A DNA stretch of 34,258 bases from Rodentolepis nana. Taxonomy: Eukaryota > Platyhelminthes > Cestoda > Cyclophyllidea > Hymenolepididae. Position numbers and translations under genes: made by a program. The DNA lies in assembly GCA_900617975.1 (NCBI GenBank), contig UZAE01000142.1, positions 1-34,258 of the forward strand, given 5' to 3'. Below are positions 24,501-31,752 of this stretch, one piece after another. Under the pieces are notes generated by a model. That model did no database searches. It saw only the letters and a list, made by a program, of their open reading frames with translations, and had not been told where the DNA came from. Positions within the stretch are counted from its first letter, which is position 1. Every line of letters starts with the position of its first letter.

Positions 24501-27500
24501 ATACGCCAAAAAGTCTATAAATCGGGAGTTGATTTCAAACTGCCATGACCCGGCTCTATGTCATATTCGACCACTTCCACAGTACTTACCTCACCTTACC
24601 TTTTTCCCCACCTATGTGTCTGTCTCTTTTACTTCTATGAATCACGCTTCTGGCCCCCCCCCCCTCCTCTCGACTTTTGTGACTTTGTCTGCTCCTCGCC
24701 TCTGTGAAGCCCGAAGTTAACCGGAGGACTAATGATAACTATCATTTTTTTGCCAAATGGCAGGCTTTATGATAATTATCATTATCCCTTAAACTTTGAC
24801 TTCAGCTTCCCCCTTGGGTGGGGGGGGGGGTAATGGTAACTATCACAAAGTCTGCCATTCGATATAAATGAAACCCTTCGCCTTGATGCGAACTTTATAC
24901 CAGGAATGGAAGGTAGAAAACATGGGGAAACTTTGAACCTGACACGGGTTGCTTCAAGAGAATGAGGATATATCTTGTTGATAACACCGTCATATGCTTA
25001 AATGTGAGATTTCCTCAGCCCTTCAGGAACATTAACGAAAGCGCTCTTAGACGGACTATGCAATAACTGAAATGGGTAAATGAGTGTGTTTAATTCACTT
25101 ATACTGATACCAGTATGAAATTATTGATAAACTGGAATAAGTAGATTATCATGGAGGTTACTTTGCTCAAAGATATACTCCCTGTAAAGGAAGAGTATTT
25201 TGGTACAAATTTGCGAACAAAAAATGGTTTGCACGTTTCCTTTTCTTCTGATCTGTATCAACTGCGCATTTTGAACACACACCGAAACCCCTAAAAATGA
25301 CATCACCTTATAATGGCTTTAACAAGCGATTCAAAAAGTCACCCGTTGTCAGAGCTGTTTATTATTGATCAAATTTACACAATTCACCCATTCCTTTGAC
25401 AAGAACTTTTGGAAATCAGCTTTCAGTAATTAAGTGTCAAGAAATTTTGCTTATGATTGGCAAAACCTTCGCAGATTGTGGCATCCAATTATTTTCGTTG
25501 CTTATTTTGCTTAGGGAAGCTGGCATATTTAAAAAAACACGACAAATATCATTAGTAAATTAAAAGCAAACAGGTTTTACATTCGGAATCATTGCTTTAA
25601 GCAGATTCATAAGATTTCTGCTAAAGAAACTTTCTTAAATATTACCACTCGGCGAAGAAAAACTTTTTCCCATATTCTCTCATTACTACTTGAATAACCA
25701 TTAAACATCGCATCATCTACTTAAGCGAATACGAATTGATAAATAATACATGTTACAAATTTAACTGTTATAAGTTTTTGATATAAAACAGGAATTTGTG
25801 CCTTTCTTTATTTCTGGTTTGAGCATCGATCTGCAGGATCATTAAAGTACATTTAACATTTGAGACTGGTAGGTATATCAGTTGAATTATTTGAACATTT
25901 GGCTATAAGCTTCTGTTCATTTGTCTTTGGTTAGAAAATAAATGACATCAGCAGCGATTTCGCGGTCAAAATTCCACATCCAGGTGTTCCGATGCTAATT
26001 TTTCCAAACCCCGCTGCTAACGGCAAATTGAATAAAGATCTGATTTACTTCGATACAAACAGAATGAAACCCAGATGTTAGGTAATCTGTACGGCAAAAT
26101 ATTTTCAAAATTAAAGAAGAAACGCGCAGTTAGACACATTAGTTTTACTCAAACGAAAAATTATAGCATGGGATATACGTATTTATGTATCGAAAGCTCA
26201 GAAAAAATTTACCCCACTAGAAATCATGCATAAAGAAAGCGCTTGGAAATTGCGAGGGTGTTGCTGACTCAACTCATATGACAAGTTCAGAAGACACACA
26301 AATATCCCTCAAGGATAGATGTGTAGCAGCACCTCTATACTGTTTTTTTCGATTTGACGAATATTTAGCGTAAATTCACAACCCTTATTTATAACTAAGT
26401 TCTAAAGCTCCTTTCGAATATTGATAAGTTCTATTCAGTTAAAGAAATTGTCACTGTTAGTTTGTGCATCACCATAAAAAAGTAGTATTATCAGACAATA
26501 CGGCTGGTTCACTTTCTGTTTATAAACTCGCTACTAATGACACGCGTTTTAGACTTTTTCTCTAACCTATAGATGCGATGAAGGAGAACACCTAAGGACT
26601 TGAAATAATTTGGAAAAATTCAAATTATATATGTCGTTGAAAACATTCGATACCGATCAATATATTAGGTTTATTAACAAAATGACTCATATCATGTTAG
26701 TCAAAACTCGATGTAAATATTGACATCTGTTCGGATGCCTGAGTAAACTCACATACGCAAATAGTTGAACCGCCTATGGATACTGTGGTCGAGACCTTAC
26801 CACCAGTCAATGATTTCTAATCGCCATGTGTTGACTGACTTCTGTTATCCATAGCAAGACCGATTTATTATTATTAGCTCTTAACCTCCCCCCCCCCCCC
26901 CCTCCCTGAATCTTGTCAGTCACTTCTCCGCAATTCCACTTACTTCCGGCCATTCCTCTACAAAAAGACATGACCGGGCTCTTCACCAACAATTCACATC
27001 ATCAAAATTGGATAATCTGACCTAGTCTTCCGTCTTATCTTCAATGCGATTACTGGACACAGCCAACATAGACATCAACAAGAAGTTTAAATTATAGCAA
27101 AATAGAGGTTAGAAGTTGTAAAAGGTGTGGAGTACTAACCGCAGCTAATTCATTTAGAGCCTTCAAAAGGCCATTGGGATCGCCGGAAGTGGATATTCTT
27201 GGAGTAGAGGAGGGATGATGTTGTTGAACATGAGACTGTTGTGCAAGTCCATTGTTATTCGAAGCAGTTTCTGGGAGGCTGGCCAAAATGGAACCCAACT
27301 TTGAAGCCACCTGAGATCCAGGAACATAATGTCGAAGTTCGGCAACAGCTGATTGCAACTAAAAGAAATAAAGTTATGTAAACCTATTTGAATACCATCT
27401 TGTAAACAGTCCTACCGTAAAGGTGGTTATGCCCGTTTGGGGGGGGGTTATTATATATAAAGCCTGTCTGGAAAAAGATGAAGATGTATTTGGTAGTAAG

Positions 27501-30500
27501 TTTACGTTTCCACCAGTTCAATAAACAGGGACTGGATTTTCGGATTATTATAAAAAGTCCATAATTATTGAAATACATTTAGTAACGAAATATCACCAAC
27601 TTAAAGAATAGATTGCCTTAAGCTAAGAACTTTCATTCAAAATGTCGCATTAAACGTACACTCTGAGAATAAAGTTTTTTCGACCGTTATTTACCAATTT
27701 CAGAACTCAGTGAATGAAACTTCCTGTACGAAGATGTTAAAGCACAATAGCAAAAGGAATTCGACCTTTGTCACTACAGTTAATGCAGAAAATGAAGATC
27801 TTCAAAACTAAAAGCCCATGCAAACGTCCTAGAAGTTAATTTCTCCATTGGCAAGTGGAAACAAACTCCTGAACAAAGTGAAACACCATGCGGATGCATA
27901 AACAATTGAGTTCTATTCTGATAAGAAAAAAACTTTGAATATGATTAAAAGCACAAAACAAATGGCTCCCTTGTGTACAGTCCAGTGGAAACTCCTAGAA
28001 ACAAGTAAACCAAATTTCCACATAATATAGCGGTTTGCAGGTATGCGCTCCATTCTGGAGTAATGTAATAGCCCTGGCCGAGATCATTAATGAATAACTT
28101 AGTTTGAATTCTGTTGCCTACTTGGAACTACCAACCAATGTAGAAGATAAGTTCTAAGTAACGAACACGAGTAGCCAAAAGTAGGATTGGGTCGACACCC
28201 CGTCACGCTTCCGGGAAAAAATCAAACATGGTTGTCTGTCGAAGTTCACGGCAGCACCAGTCCCAATTTATATTTGGGCTTTAAACATCCTTTTGCGCCC
28301 CAGACTACAATGCATGTGGCGCGCCGTGGAGGAATTAACTAATCACTGTGCCAGTTTTATAAAGGGAACCAGTTAATGGACAGAAAGAAAGCAGTTTTCT
28401 TGGAACCTTTCCAACGAAACGTAGAATCAGCCTTCTCCACGTTTTGAGGGCGAAGAGGGAGCTGAGGTCGAATCGAGGCTGTTGACTTGAGTGAAGCTCC
28501 CTCATAAATGAGTATTTCCCTTGTCCATTGAAGTTCTTTTAAAGTTTTACAATTCTGCACTTTCTAACCACTTTTTATTGCCCTTCATGGGACTGTCAAA
28601 TTTAACCCCCCCCCTCCCCCCAAGAACCACTTTGCATATTTTTGCCATTTAGCTAACAAGTTAAAATGAAAAAATAGGAGGCAACATTAAAAACTTGCTA
28701 CCAGAAACAAACTTAAAGTTTTTAAAAAATAAAAAAAAACCTATTTAATAATGTAATACTTTATTTAACTCATAAAAAATTATTTTGGGAAAATGATTAG
28801 TGAACGGTGGACTCGTTTTAAACCCCCCCCCCCCCCCCCCCCCTCCTAATTAGACTATTTAAGAGGTTCATCTGCTGGAAAATAAGATTCCCCAACCACT
28901 GGAAATAAACGCGGAGCATAATCGACAACATTTTGTTTACTTACTTCCATACCATTGGCTTCAACAACTTTCTTGGTCGTTTCTAGGGGCTTATCATCGT
29001 GTATAGCCCAAATAAGACTTGAATAAGCTTTTTCAATACACTGCAACCCTTTTTCCAGGAGAGCACTTCGAAGATTCTCAGCGGCTAGTTGAGCTGATAG
29101 ATCATGACTGGAAGAGTGGGCCAACACTTGACCTGTTTGTCCCTTATAAGTCTCAGGGAGAAGTGTCCAAGAATTCGTCAGCACAGTTTCCCAATCTAAA
29201 TGAGATCATGCGTCCATAAGGGGTATTAACAGCTTAAGAAACCGTTTCTCAATGAAAAGTTACCTTGTTCTAGGTCATCAGCATTTTTAATAGAACTCAA
29301 GAATCCTGCTAATCCACGAGTTCCACTAATTACAGATTCAAGGGAGTTGAGGAGTTTTGCAGTCACCGGTGGGAGTCTATCTGGACCCACACCAGCAATT
29401 TTAGCTCCATTTGCAATAGATTCTGCTTCAAGAGCCAGAGCATGGGGTAGACTTGAACCCCCTTCTTCCTCACAAGCATCCTTGAATTTGTTAACTGCAC
29501 TCAGAAGATCGCCACAAACTGAATCCATCTAAAAAGAAAAAAAAACAGTTGATTTTAAACGTCCCGATGGCGTGGAAAGTTGCGAATAACTTACGGTTTG
29601 ACCAGGCAGTCTATGATCAGAATTCGCCTCCAACTCAGATTTCATATTCGTCAAACGAGCGGAGATAGATGGCCAAGCTTGACGTTTGGTGACTGCAATG
29701 GATTTGGATTCTCTGCGAGCTAAGTTGGCAGAGCTTAAAGATGCCTCAAGCTCACTGAGGGTTGGCGGAGATGACTGAAGAACTGGAGCGGCTGATGCAC
29801 AGCACTGGTGGAGATCAACCAAACAGGCATCAGTGTTTCTTGCAGCATTTGTTAGAGCAACTTGAATTCCAGCATCAGTAACAGTAGGAGCAAATGAGTC
29901 GACTGATGAGATGAAATCTTTCAGACACTTAAAGGGAAAAGAGGGAGCTTAAATATTGCAAAATAGGCTAGTCATGAGATGTTGCCCATTTAGTGAAGTT
30001 GTAAATCACCAAATAAGCCATCTCTCCACAGCCCCTTTCATAAGTCTCTTCCCTTCCTATCATATGTTGCGTGCTGGCTAAACTAGAAATAACTAAGCAA
30101 GACTTTATTATAGAATGGTAATACTTGCTAGACTTTATTACACTTTCAACTCACTTAACAGTAGGGATGAAGCATATGGTGCATTTGTTTAAAATGAAGT
30201 ACGACTTACATCCATGAGATTCTTCGAGGCCTCAAGAAGTCCATTTTGGGCAGCTGGATCATTGGGATGAGCGCGAGCATTGTCACAGGACAAATTAGCC
30301 TGGGGGATGACTTCAGCGGATAGTTGATCCAATTCTTGGAGCAACTAAACAGCGAGAACGAAAATTGTCAAACCCGAAAAATGTCCAGAACTTCTCGAAT
30401 TTTACTCATTTCAATTAAAATAATTCCATTCAGATCACATGTTAGTTCATATTCAATAAAATTGTGTTGAATTGAATCAAACAAATATTCTAGTAACTAG

Positions 30501-31752
30501 TACAACTCAAAGCATACAGGGGAGATTTGGTCTCCCAGAATTCCGGTCTTACACGCTTTCCACCATCAGAAATGGATGGGATTTGAGAAATGCAAAACAA
30601 TGCATGCCGCACCTGCGAATACCCGAAAGAATGACTGTGTCGAGGGCAGAGTCTTTAACCGCATTGCAAGTTATTTTTTTAACAATTCGTTAAGTCATTG
30701 TTCTCTTCCCTCAGTAAATATTGCCTTGAAGGCTAGGTCCTGCTGTGAGCTAAATTCTTACCTGTTTCTCTGTTTTTCATTTATTAAAAAAAGATATCGA
30801 ATCTAACTCGATGGTACAGAAGCTCGCTTTTGATAAGAAGGAGGCAACGAATACATTGTTGGAAAAACAATTCGAAACACAAAAACTCTTACTGTTAAAA
30901 GGTTTGGACAAATTGTGGGTCTACACTTCCCCTAACCAAACAAAATGGTCATTTTTTTACACATTTGGCATTGACAAGTAATGCCATTCTAAGGAGTTTT
31001 ACGTGAGCATAATGTATAAAAATTCAACTAAAAAGGAGCTTTTTGACACAAAGTAACTTGATAGATTTAAAGGAAAACTTTTGTGGTATTTTTTTGCCAG
31101 AATGACGTTGTGAATATGCTGGCTGAAATATCGCACTCAAGGTCAATAAAAATATCCCATGACATTGATGGCCTTGAACTCACCCTATACTGACTCGTCC
31201 GACTGTGTCGCGCAGCTTCTTCTGACATAGCTGCTAATTGACTGGCATTCGAAGCAGTCAGTCGCGTGGCGAACTCCAGTCCAGTGGTAAGACGGAATCG
31301 GATAATCGGCGAGGCCAGCTTATTCGCCTGATCAATCAACCTATTGGCTGCAGCCACAGTTTCCTGTTGATGCGGAAGTGATTGCATGTTGCCTGAATCA
31401 AGGGCCTGAAAAAACAAAAAAACAGTGATATATGACCTTGGCTTGCTAAGCAAGCGCAAGACAATGAAGAGCAAGTAAAAATACTAAAAAAAGGTGATGT
31501 AGAACAAACCTTCAGTGATTCGAGAACGTCACTGATAGCATCACTGAGTAAATTAGCACGAAGATTGGCCTCCGATTCAGAGATGCCAGCCGCGGCAAGA
31601 ACGTCATGTGAATTACGAAGCTCTTGAACCAAAGAAGTGGCAACTTGAGCAAGATTCGAGGCTTGCGCAAAGAGCGCTTGGCCATCACCAAGGGAAGAAC
31701 TTATCTGGTCCCTAGCACCCAGAAGAGCTAGGACCACTGGATCTTGTTGAGC
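10749..31752 (-). CDS. TLN: Talin, partial (rod R3 to C-terminus), 24 exons
   Basis: Talin links integrin beta tails to actin and recruits vinculin at focal and muscle adhesions. Twenty-four minus-strand exons with GT-AG borders join in frame: 31510-31752, 31184-31405, 30210-30344, 29595-29927, 29264-29528, 28945-29195, 27140-27358, 23177-23475, 21874-22126, 21510-21806, 21328-21438, 21061-21255, 20821-20984, 20356-20749, 20125-20283, 18881-19504, 18511-18804, 18168-18435, 17490-17851, 17278-17416, 15674-15936, 13294-13545, 11859-12212, 10749-10871. They total 6219 nt, giving 2072 residues plus TGA. Seen: Ala-rich amphipathic helices throughout, blocks matching vertebrate talin (AAQRELV, SAYLVG, QW..GL.SAAR, LPG.TM), and a C-terminal helical dimerisation segment. 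The FERM head and R1-R2 are absent because the window ends first. The product is about 300 residues longer than the matching vertebrate stretch, mainly in linkers. Family comparisons are from memory. Identity is near certain; individual splice choices are less so. Confidence 0.96.
10872..11858 (-). other. TLN: Talin intron (exon 23-24), 987 nt
   Basis: No repeat copy. Contains a perfect 10 bp inverted repeat, CAAGTGATCG (11610-11619) and CGATCACTTG (11638-11647). Confidence 0.7.
11859..12212 (-). CDS. TLN: Talin exon 23 of window (R13, actin-binding surface)
   Basis: 118 codons, residues 1915-2032, phase 0, acceptor TTTGTTTCAG|GCG and donor GAG|GTTTGT. ARYVSAATVHLVESAEALV and LVSAARTVVSNTGQLIFAC are classic I/LWEQ blocks. 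The vertebrate actin-contact triplet KVK is LAK here. A Glu/Pro-rich linker (EEPSEPSGPRK) leads towards the dimerisation helix. Confidence 0.95.
12498..12535. repeat. (TA)n microsatellite
   Basis: About 19 uninterrupted TA dinucleotides in a talin intron; likely length-variable. Confidence 0.95.
12871..13192 (+). repeat. Retroposon-like repeat, copy 5 (diverged, talin intron)
   Basis: Full-length but diverged copy (ACTTACTTCTATGTGGTGCA, tail CTAATATGAATAAGTAA), lying antisense inside the talin intron between exons 22 and 23. No convincing flanking duplication was seen, consistent with age. Confidence 0.8.
13294..13545 (-). CDS. TLN: Talin exon 22 of window (R13, I/LWEQ)
   Basis: 84 codons, residues 1831-1914, phase 0, acceptor GTTATTTCAG|AAA and donor TCAGCT|GTAAGA. 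CKRLAHATASLMHWATAAQRE and QWTCGLVSA match the conserved I/LWEQ blocks AKSIAAATSALVKAASAAQRE and QWSQGLISA. An acidic run (DRGDDDDDEND) coded by repeated GAT precedes the first helix. Confidence 0.96.
13488..13503. repeat. TLN: Coding GAT trinucleotide run
   Basis: Repeated GAT on the talin strand in exon 22, encoding the Asp run just before the R13 helix. Confidence 0.9.
13546..15673 (-). other. TLN: Talin intron (exon 21-22), 2128 nt
   Basis: AT-rich, with a short TG-repeat near 15490-15503. A plus-strand frame at 15411-15641 is unsupported. No repeat-family copy seen. Confidence 0.7.
15674..15936 (-). CDS. TLN: Talin exon 21 of window (R12-R13 linker, R13 start)
   Basis: Enters in phase 1 and adds 87 codons, residues 1743-1830, phase 0 exit, acceptor CTTGTTAG|AA and donor ACAGCT|GTAAGC. 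The first ~38 residues are a Pro/Gln/Ser-rich unstructured segment. SELARSIEEASSIATDVGD then matches the first R13 helix (NELLGAAAAIEAAAKKL). R13 begins the I/LWEQ (THATCH) actin-binding domain. Confidence 0.9.
15937..17277 (-). other. TLN: Talin intron (exon 20-21), 1341 nt
   Basis: Contains the truncated repeat copy 6 (16916-17043). The plus-strand 91-residue frame at 16063-16338 lies here and resembles nothing known. Confidence 0.7.
16916..17043 (+). repeat. Retroposon-like repeat, copy 6 (3'-truncated, talin intron)
   Basis: Holds only the first ~130 bp of the family (GCGATGGACTTACCTCC to GTATGTCGCATTCAC), then unrelated sequence. It is antisense to talin in the intron between exons 20 and 21. 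The loss of the 3' part, rather than the 5' part, is unusual for an LINE-copied element and points to a later deletion. Confidence 0.82.
17278..17416 (-). CDS. TLN: Talin exon 20 of window (R12 last helix)
   Basis: 46 codons plus one base (phase 1 exit), residues 1697-1742, acceptor TATTTTAG|TCA and donor TCTG|GTGAGT. MRRLRETVYEIVEGVKQM matches the vertebrate helix SKRVAGSVTELIQAAEAM, closing R12. A short acidic/glycine tail (GDGGASLES) follows. Confidence 0.9.
17490..17851 (-). CDS. TLN: Talin exon 19 of window (R12)
   Basis: Enters in phase 1 and adds 120 codons, residues 1576-1696, phase 0 exit, acceptor CATTTTTAG|AT and donor AAG|GTAGGT. TPRQIHEAALGITQAALKA matches STPEDFIRMTKGITMATAKA, and AGEVIHKAANDLVR and ACTRAIEGGRATLQELV continue R12. 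In vertebrates R12 is part of IBS2 and of the autoinhibited fold. Confidence 0.94.
17852..18167 (-). other. TLN: Talin intron (exon 18-19), 316 nt
   Basis: No distinct structure seen. Confidence 0.75.
18168..18435 (-). CDS. TLN: Talin exon 18 of window (R11-R12, long linker)
   Basis: 89 codons plus one base (phase 1 exit), residues 1487-1575, acceptor ACTGTTCAG|GTT and donor GGAG|GTGAGT. VVSRVGELRSSLRSF ends R11. A Ser/Pro/Ala-rich stretch (about residues 20-55 of the exon, with several SP pairs) replaces the short vertebrate linker. LQSVLSTIKQLATRLDG then starts R12-type helix sequence. Confidence 0.9.
18511..18804 (-). CDS. TLN: Talin exon 17 of window (R11)
   Basis: 98 codons, residues 1389-1486, phase 0, acceptor TTTTTATAG|TCG and donor GCTGAT|GTAAAT. 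GDQDKLAVSAQNCLLYA matches vertebrate GSQEKLAQAAQSSVATI, and MARAVSASLIDLL matches VKDVAKALGDLI. R11 contributes to the second integrin-binding site (IBS2) in vertebrates. Confidence 0.93.
18881..19504 (-). CDS. TLN: Talin exon 16 of window (R10-R11)
   Basis: 208 codons, the largest exon, residues 1181-1388, phase 0, acceptor ATATTTTAG|TTG and donor GCCTTG|GTAAGT. It spans R10 and the first R11 helices. AHACINAAEGINRVVADFDS matches vertebrate TQACITAASAVSGIIADLDT very closely. Upstream, LADRLRMVVQGIGTSCIEVL lies where vertebrates have a vinculin-binding helix. The exon ends inside helix EEIMHTLKGIVEETNAL. Confidence 0.95.
19505..20124 (-). other. TLN: Talin intron (exon 15-16), 620 nt
   Basis: AT-rich; no repeat or coding signal seen. 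Confidence 0.75.
20125..20283 (-). CDS. TLN: Talin exon 15 of window (R9)
   Basis: 53 codons, residues 1128-1180, phase 0, acceptor TATTTAG|TTT and donor AAGAAG|GTAATA. A Pro/Asp loop (FGGPPDPDPSP) leads into LSCRELLICVEELTTRQ, matching the last R9 helix (EALEEAVQMMTEAVEDLTT in vertebrates). The last codons, ACKK, precede a 620 nt intron. Confidence 0.88.
20356..20749 (-). CDS. TLN: Talin exon 14 of window (R9)
   Basis: Enters in phase 2 and adds 131 codons, residues 996-1127, acceptor TTATTCTAG and donor AGTCGG|GTATGC. SRPGWKALENLKS then HLISSYLPNVANICLSACG and ETTDALSTRLITQM fit the R9 bundle, which in vertebrates docks on the FERM F3 domain in autoinhibited talin. Another donor at AAACAG|GTAATT further on is possible, but it would add residues not seen in the family. 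Confidence 0.9.
20821..20984 (-). CDS. TLN: Talin exon 13 of window (R7 return helices)
   Basis: 54 codons plus two bases (phase 2 exit), residues 942-995, acceptor GCTATTTCAG|CAA and donor ATTAG|GTGAAA. The peptide QQAPILIHSLNVVEKADSL corresponds to the pair of R7 helices that follow the R8 insertion (MEPIVISAKTMLESAG in vertebrates). The split codon makes Ser with the next exon. Confidence 0.88.
21061..21255 (-). CDS. TLN: Talin exon 12 of window (R8)
   Basis: 65 codons, residues 877-941, phase 0, acceptor CTTATAG|AAT and donor AAT|GTGTGA. NAKDVAQTTTQLVKSLN matches vertebrate SAKEVANSTANLVKTIK. The second R8 helix follows as TNLKCSVSRLANSLLEDG, then a linker back to R7. The donor is less canonical than most but is the only one preserving frame before a stop. 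Confidence 0.88.
21328..21438 (-). CDS. TLN: Talin exon 11 of window (R8)
   Basis: 37 codons, residues 840-876, phase 0, acceptor TCTCTTGTAG|TTG and donor GCTGAG|GTCTTT. The peptide LAPSVNDITRSSSNMCQLTR aligns with the R8 helix LSAATIVAKHTSALCNSCR. It is the shortest internal coding exon here and was found because the alignment lacked this helix. In vertebrates R8 binds RIAM, DLC1 and vinculin. Confidence 0.87.
21510..21806 (-). CDS. TLN: Talin exon 10 of window (R7-R8)
   Basis: 99 codons, residues 741-839, phase 0, acceptor ATATTTAG|ACA and donor CAG|GTGTGT. MDGLEQSAQSRNPNAF and IQAATQSAYLVG are among the clearest matches to vertebrate R7 (MTGISQNA, AAAQAAYLVG). In vertebrates this bundle carries the KANK-binding face. 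The last ~30 residues start the inserted R8 bundle. Confidence 0.95.
21874..22126 (-). CDS. TLN: Talin exon 9 of window (R6-R7)
   Basis: Enters in phase 2 with one base completing Met, then 84 codons; residues 656-740. The acceptor is TTTTAAG|G and the donor is CAA|GTAATT. SLRDWVINVTKATQ closes R6. SIRTQLDSAKNRLAPF followed by PECLEEYEDLSQ matches vertebrate NALRELETVRELL-CLDSVMENS, opening R7. Confidence 0.92.
22127..23176 (-). other. TLN: Talin intron (exon 8-9), 1050 nt
   Basis: No repeat-family copy. A minus-strand frame at 22269-22451 is unsupported. Confidence 0.7.
23177..23475 (-). CDS. TLN: Talin exon 8 of window (R6)
   Basis: 99 codons plus two bases (phase 2 exit), residues 557-655. 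The acceptor is TGACTAG|GCA and the donor is CCTCCAT|GTGAGT. It contains STCSLAKAADRLANALYD and a conserved-type helix ending VNVMFVSKAS. The exon was read directly from the sequence; it lacks an early in-frame start. The split ATG codon with the next exon gives SKAS-M-SLRDW, equivalent to the last R6 helix AAARAVTDSI. Confidence 0.88.
23476..27139 (-). other. TLN: Talin intron (exon 7-8), 3664 nt
   Basis: The largest complete intron. Contains C9 at 24391-24399, rearranged repeat copy 7 and a C15 run at 26888-26902. No missed talin exon was needed, because exons 7 and 8 join in phase and alignment. Confidence 0.7.
24446..24877 (+). repeat. Retroposon-like repeat, copy 7 (rearranged 3' end, talin intron)
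   Basis: Plus-strand copy in the large intron between exons 7 and 8. Its 3' end is rearranged: after GATAACTATCAT comes an inverted fragment of the family's own 3' end (about 24757-24805), then a G11 run and another forward 3' end (GTAACTATCACAAAG). TTCGCCT at 24439-24445 and 24878-24884 is a weak 7 bp candidate duplication. Confidence 0.82.
27140..27358 (-). CDS. TLN: Talin exon 7 of window (R5-R6)
   Basis: 73 codons, residues 484-556, phase 0, acceptor TTCTTTTAG|TTG and donor GCG|GTTAGT. LRHYVPGSQVASKLGSI matches vertebrate LNRCVSCLPGQRDVDNAL at the R5/R6 border. The middle holds a Gln/His/Asn/Ser-rich low-complexity loop (residues ~33-58 of the exon, with NNNG, QQ, HH) where vertebrate talin is shorter. 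Confidence 0.88.
27359..28944 (-). other. TLN: Talin intron (exon 6-7), 1586 nt
   Basis: Contains G9 at 27439-27447, C9 at 28606-28614, C21 at 28823-28843, and a moderately GC-richer patch (about 28170-28340) of unknown origin. Confidence 0.7.
28823..28843. repeat. C21 homopolymer
   Basis: Twenty-one consecutive C on the plus strand (G21 in the talin transcript), 102 nt past the exon 6 donor. Confidence 0.85.
28945..29195 (-). CDS. TLN: Talin exon 6 of window (R5)
   Basis: Enters in phase 1 (completing an Asp codon) and exits in phase 0; residues 400-483. The acceptor is TCTCATTTAG and the donor is ATGGAA|GTAAGT. The helix WETVLTNSWTLLPETYKGQ fits an R5 helix. It is followed by an insertion of roughly 40 residues compared with vertebrates. 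The frame stays open 29 codons past the donor, to TAG at 28855. I prefer the donor because it is a perfect GTAAGT and the next exon (LQSAVAELRHYVPG) completes the talin alignment. Confidence 0.87.
29264..29528 (-). CDS. TLN: Talin exon 5 of window (R5)
   Basis: 88 codons plus one base (phase 1 exit), residues 312-399, acceptor CTTTTTAG|ATG and donor CAAG|GTAACT. It starts MDSVCGDLLSAV, an internal methionine rather than a translation start. TAKLLNSLESVI with TRGLAGFL matches the R5 helix AARDVAGGLRSL-ARGVAAL. About 25 residues around GVGPDRLPP look like extra loop relative to vertebrates. Confidence 0.9.
29595..29927 (-). CDS. TLN: Talin exon 4 of window (R4-R5)
   Basis: 111 codons, residues 201-311, phase 0, acceptor CCTTTAAG|TGT and donor ACC|GTAAGT. 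It begins CLKDFISSVDSFAPTV and ends HRLPGQT. It covers the last R4 helices and the start of R5. The LPGQT-MDS junction with the next exon matches vertebrate LPGET-MEK, which confirms both splice sites. Confidence 0.92.
30210..30344 (-). CDS. TLN: Talin exon 3 of window (R4)
   Basis: 45 codons, residues 156-200, phase 0, acceptor GTTTAG|TTG and donor GAT|GTAAGT. The peptide starts LLQELDQLSAEVIPQ and ends EASKNLMD. It aligns to R4, where LL..CKAVAEQIP occurs in vertebrates. Found by reading the sequence between neighbouring exons, since its open frame has no start codon. Confidence 0.88.
30345..31183 (-). other. TLN: Talin intron (exon 2-3), 839 nt
   Basis: AT-rich. Plus-strand frames at 30472-30806 are not supported by any motif. 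Confidence 0.7.
31184..31405 (-). CDS. TLN: Talin exon 2 of window (R3-R4)
   Basis: 74 codons, residues 82-155, phase 0 at both ends, acceptor TTTTTTCAG and donor AGG|GTGAGT. It aligns to the end of R3 and the first helix of R4: EFATRLTASNASQLA matches the Ala-rich AAKQAAASATQ helix of vertebrate talin. Without splicing the frame would continue as VSSRPSM and soon stop, which supports the donor. Confidence 0.9.
31510..31752 (-). CDS. TLN: Talin exon 1 of window (R3 helices)
   Basis: 81 codons, in-window residues 1-81, phase 0 at both ends. The acceptor is TTGGCAG and the donor is CTGAAG|GTTTGT. It begins AQQDPVV and contains ASNLAQVATSLV, which resembles the R3 block ILAQATSDLV of vertebrate talin, followed by a second helix ending DVLESLK. 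It is preceded by an acceptor, not a start codon, so coding exons lie further upstream outside the window. Confidence 0.9.
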
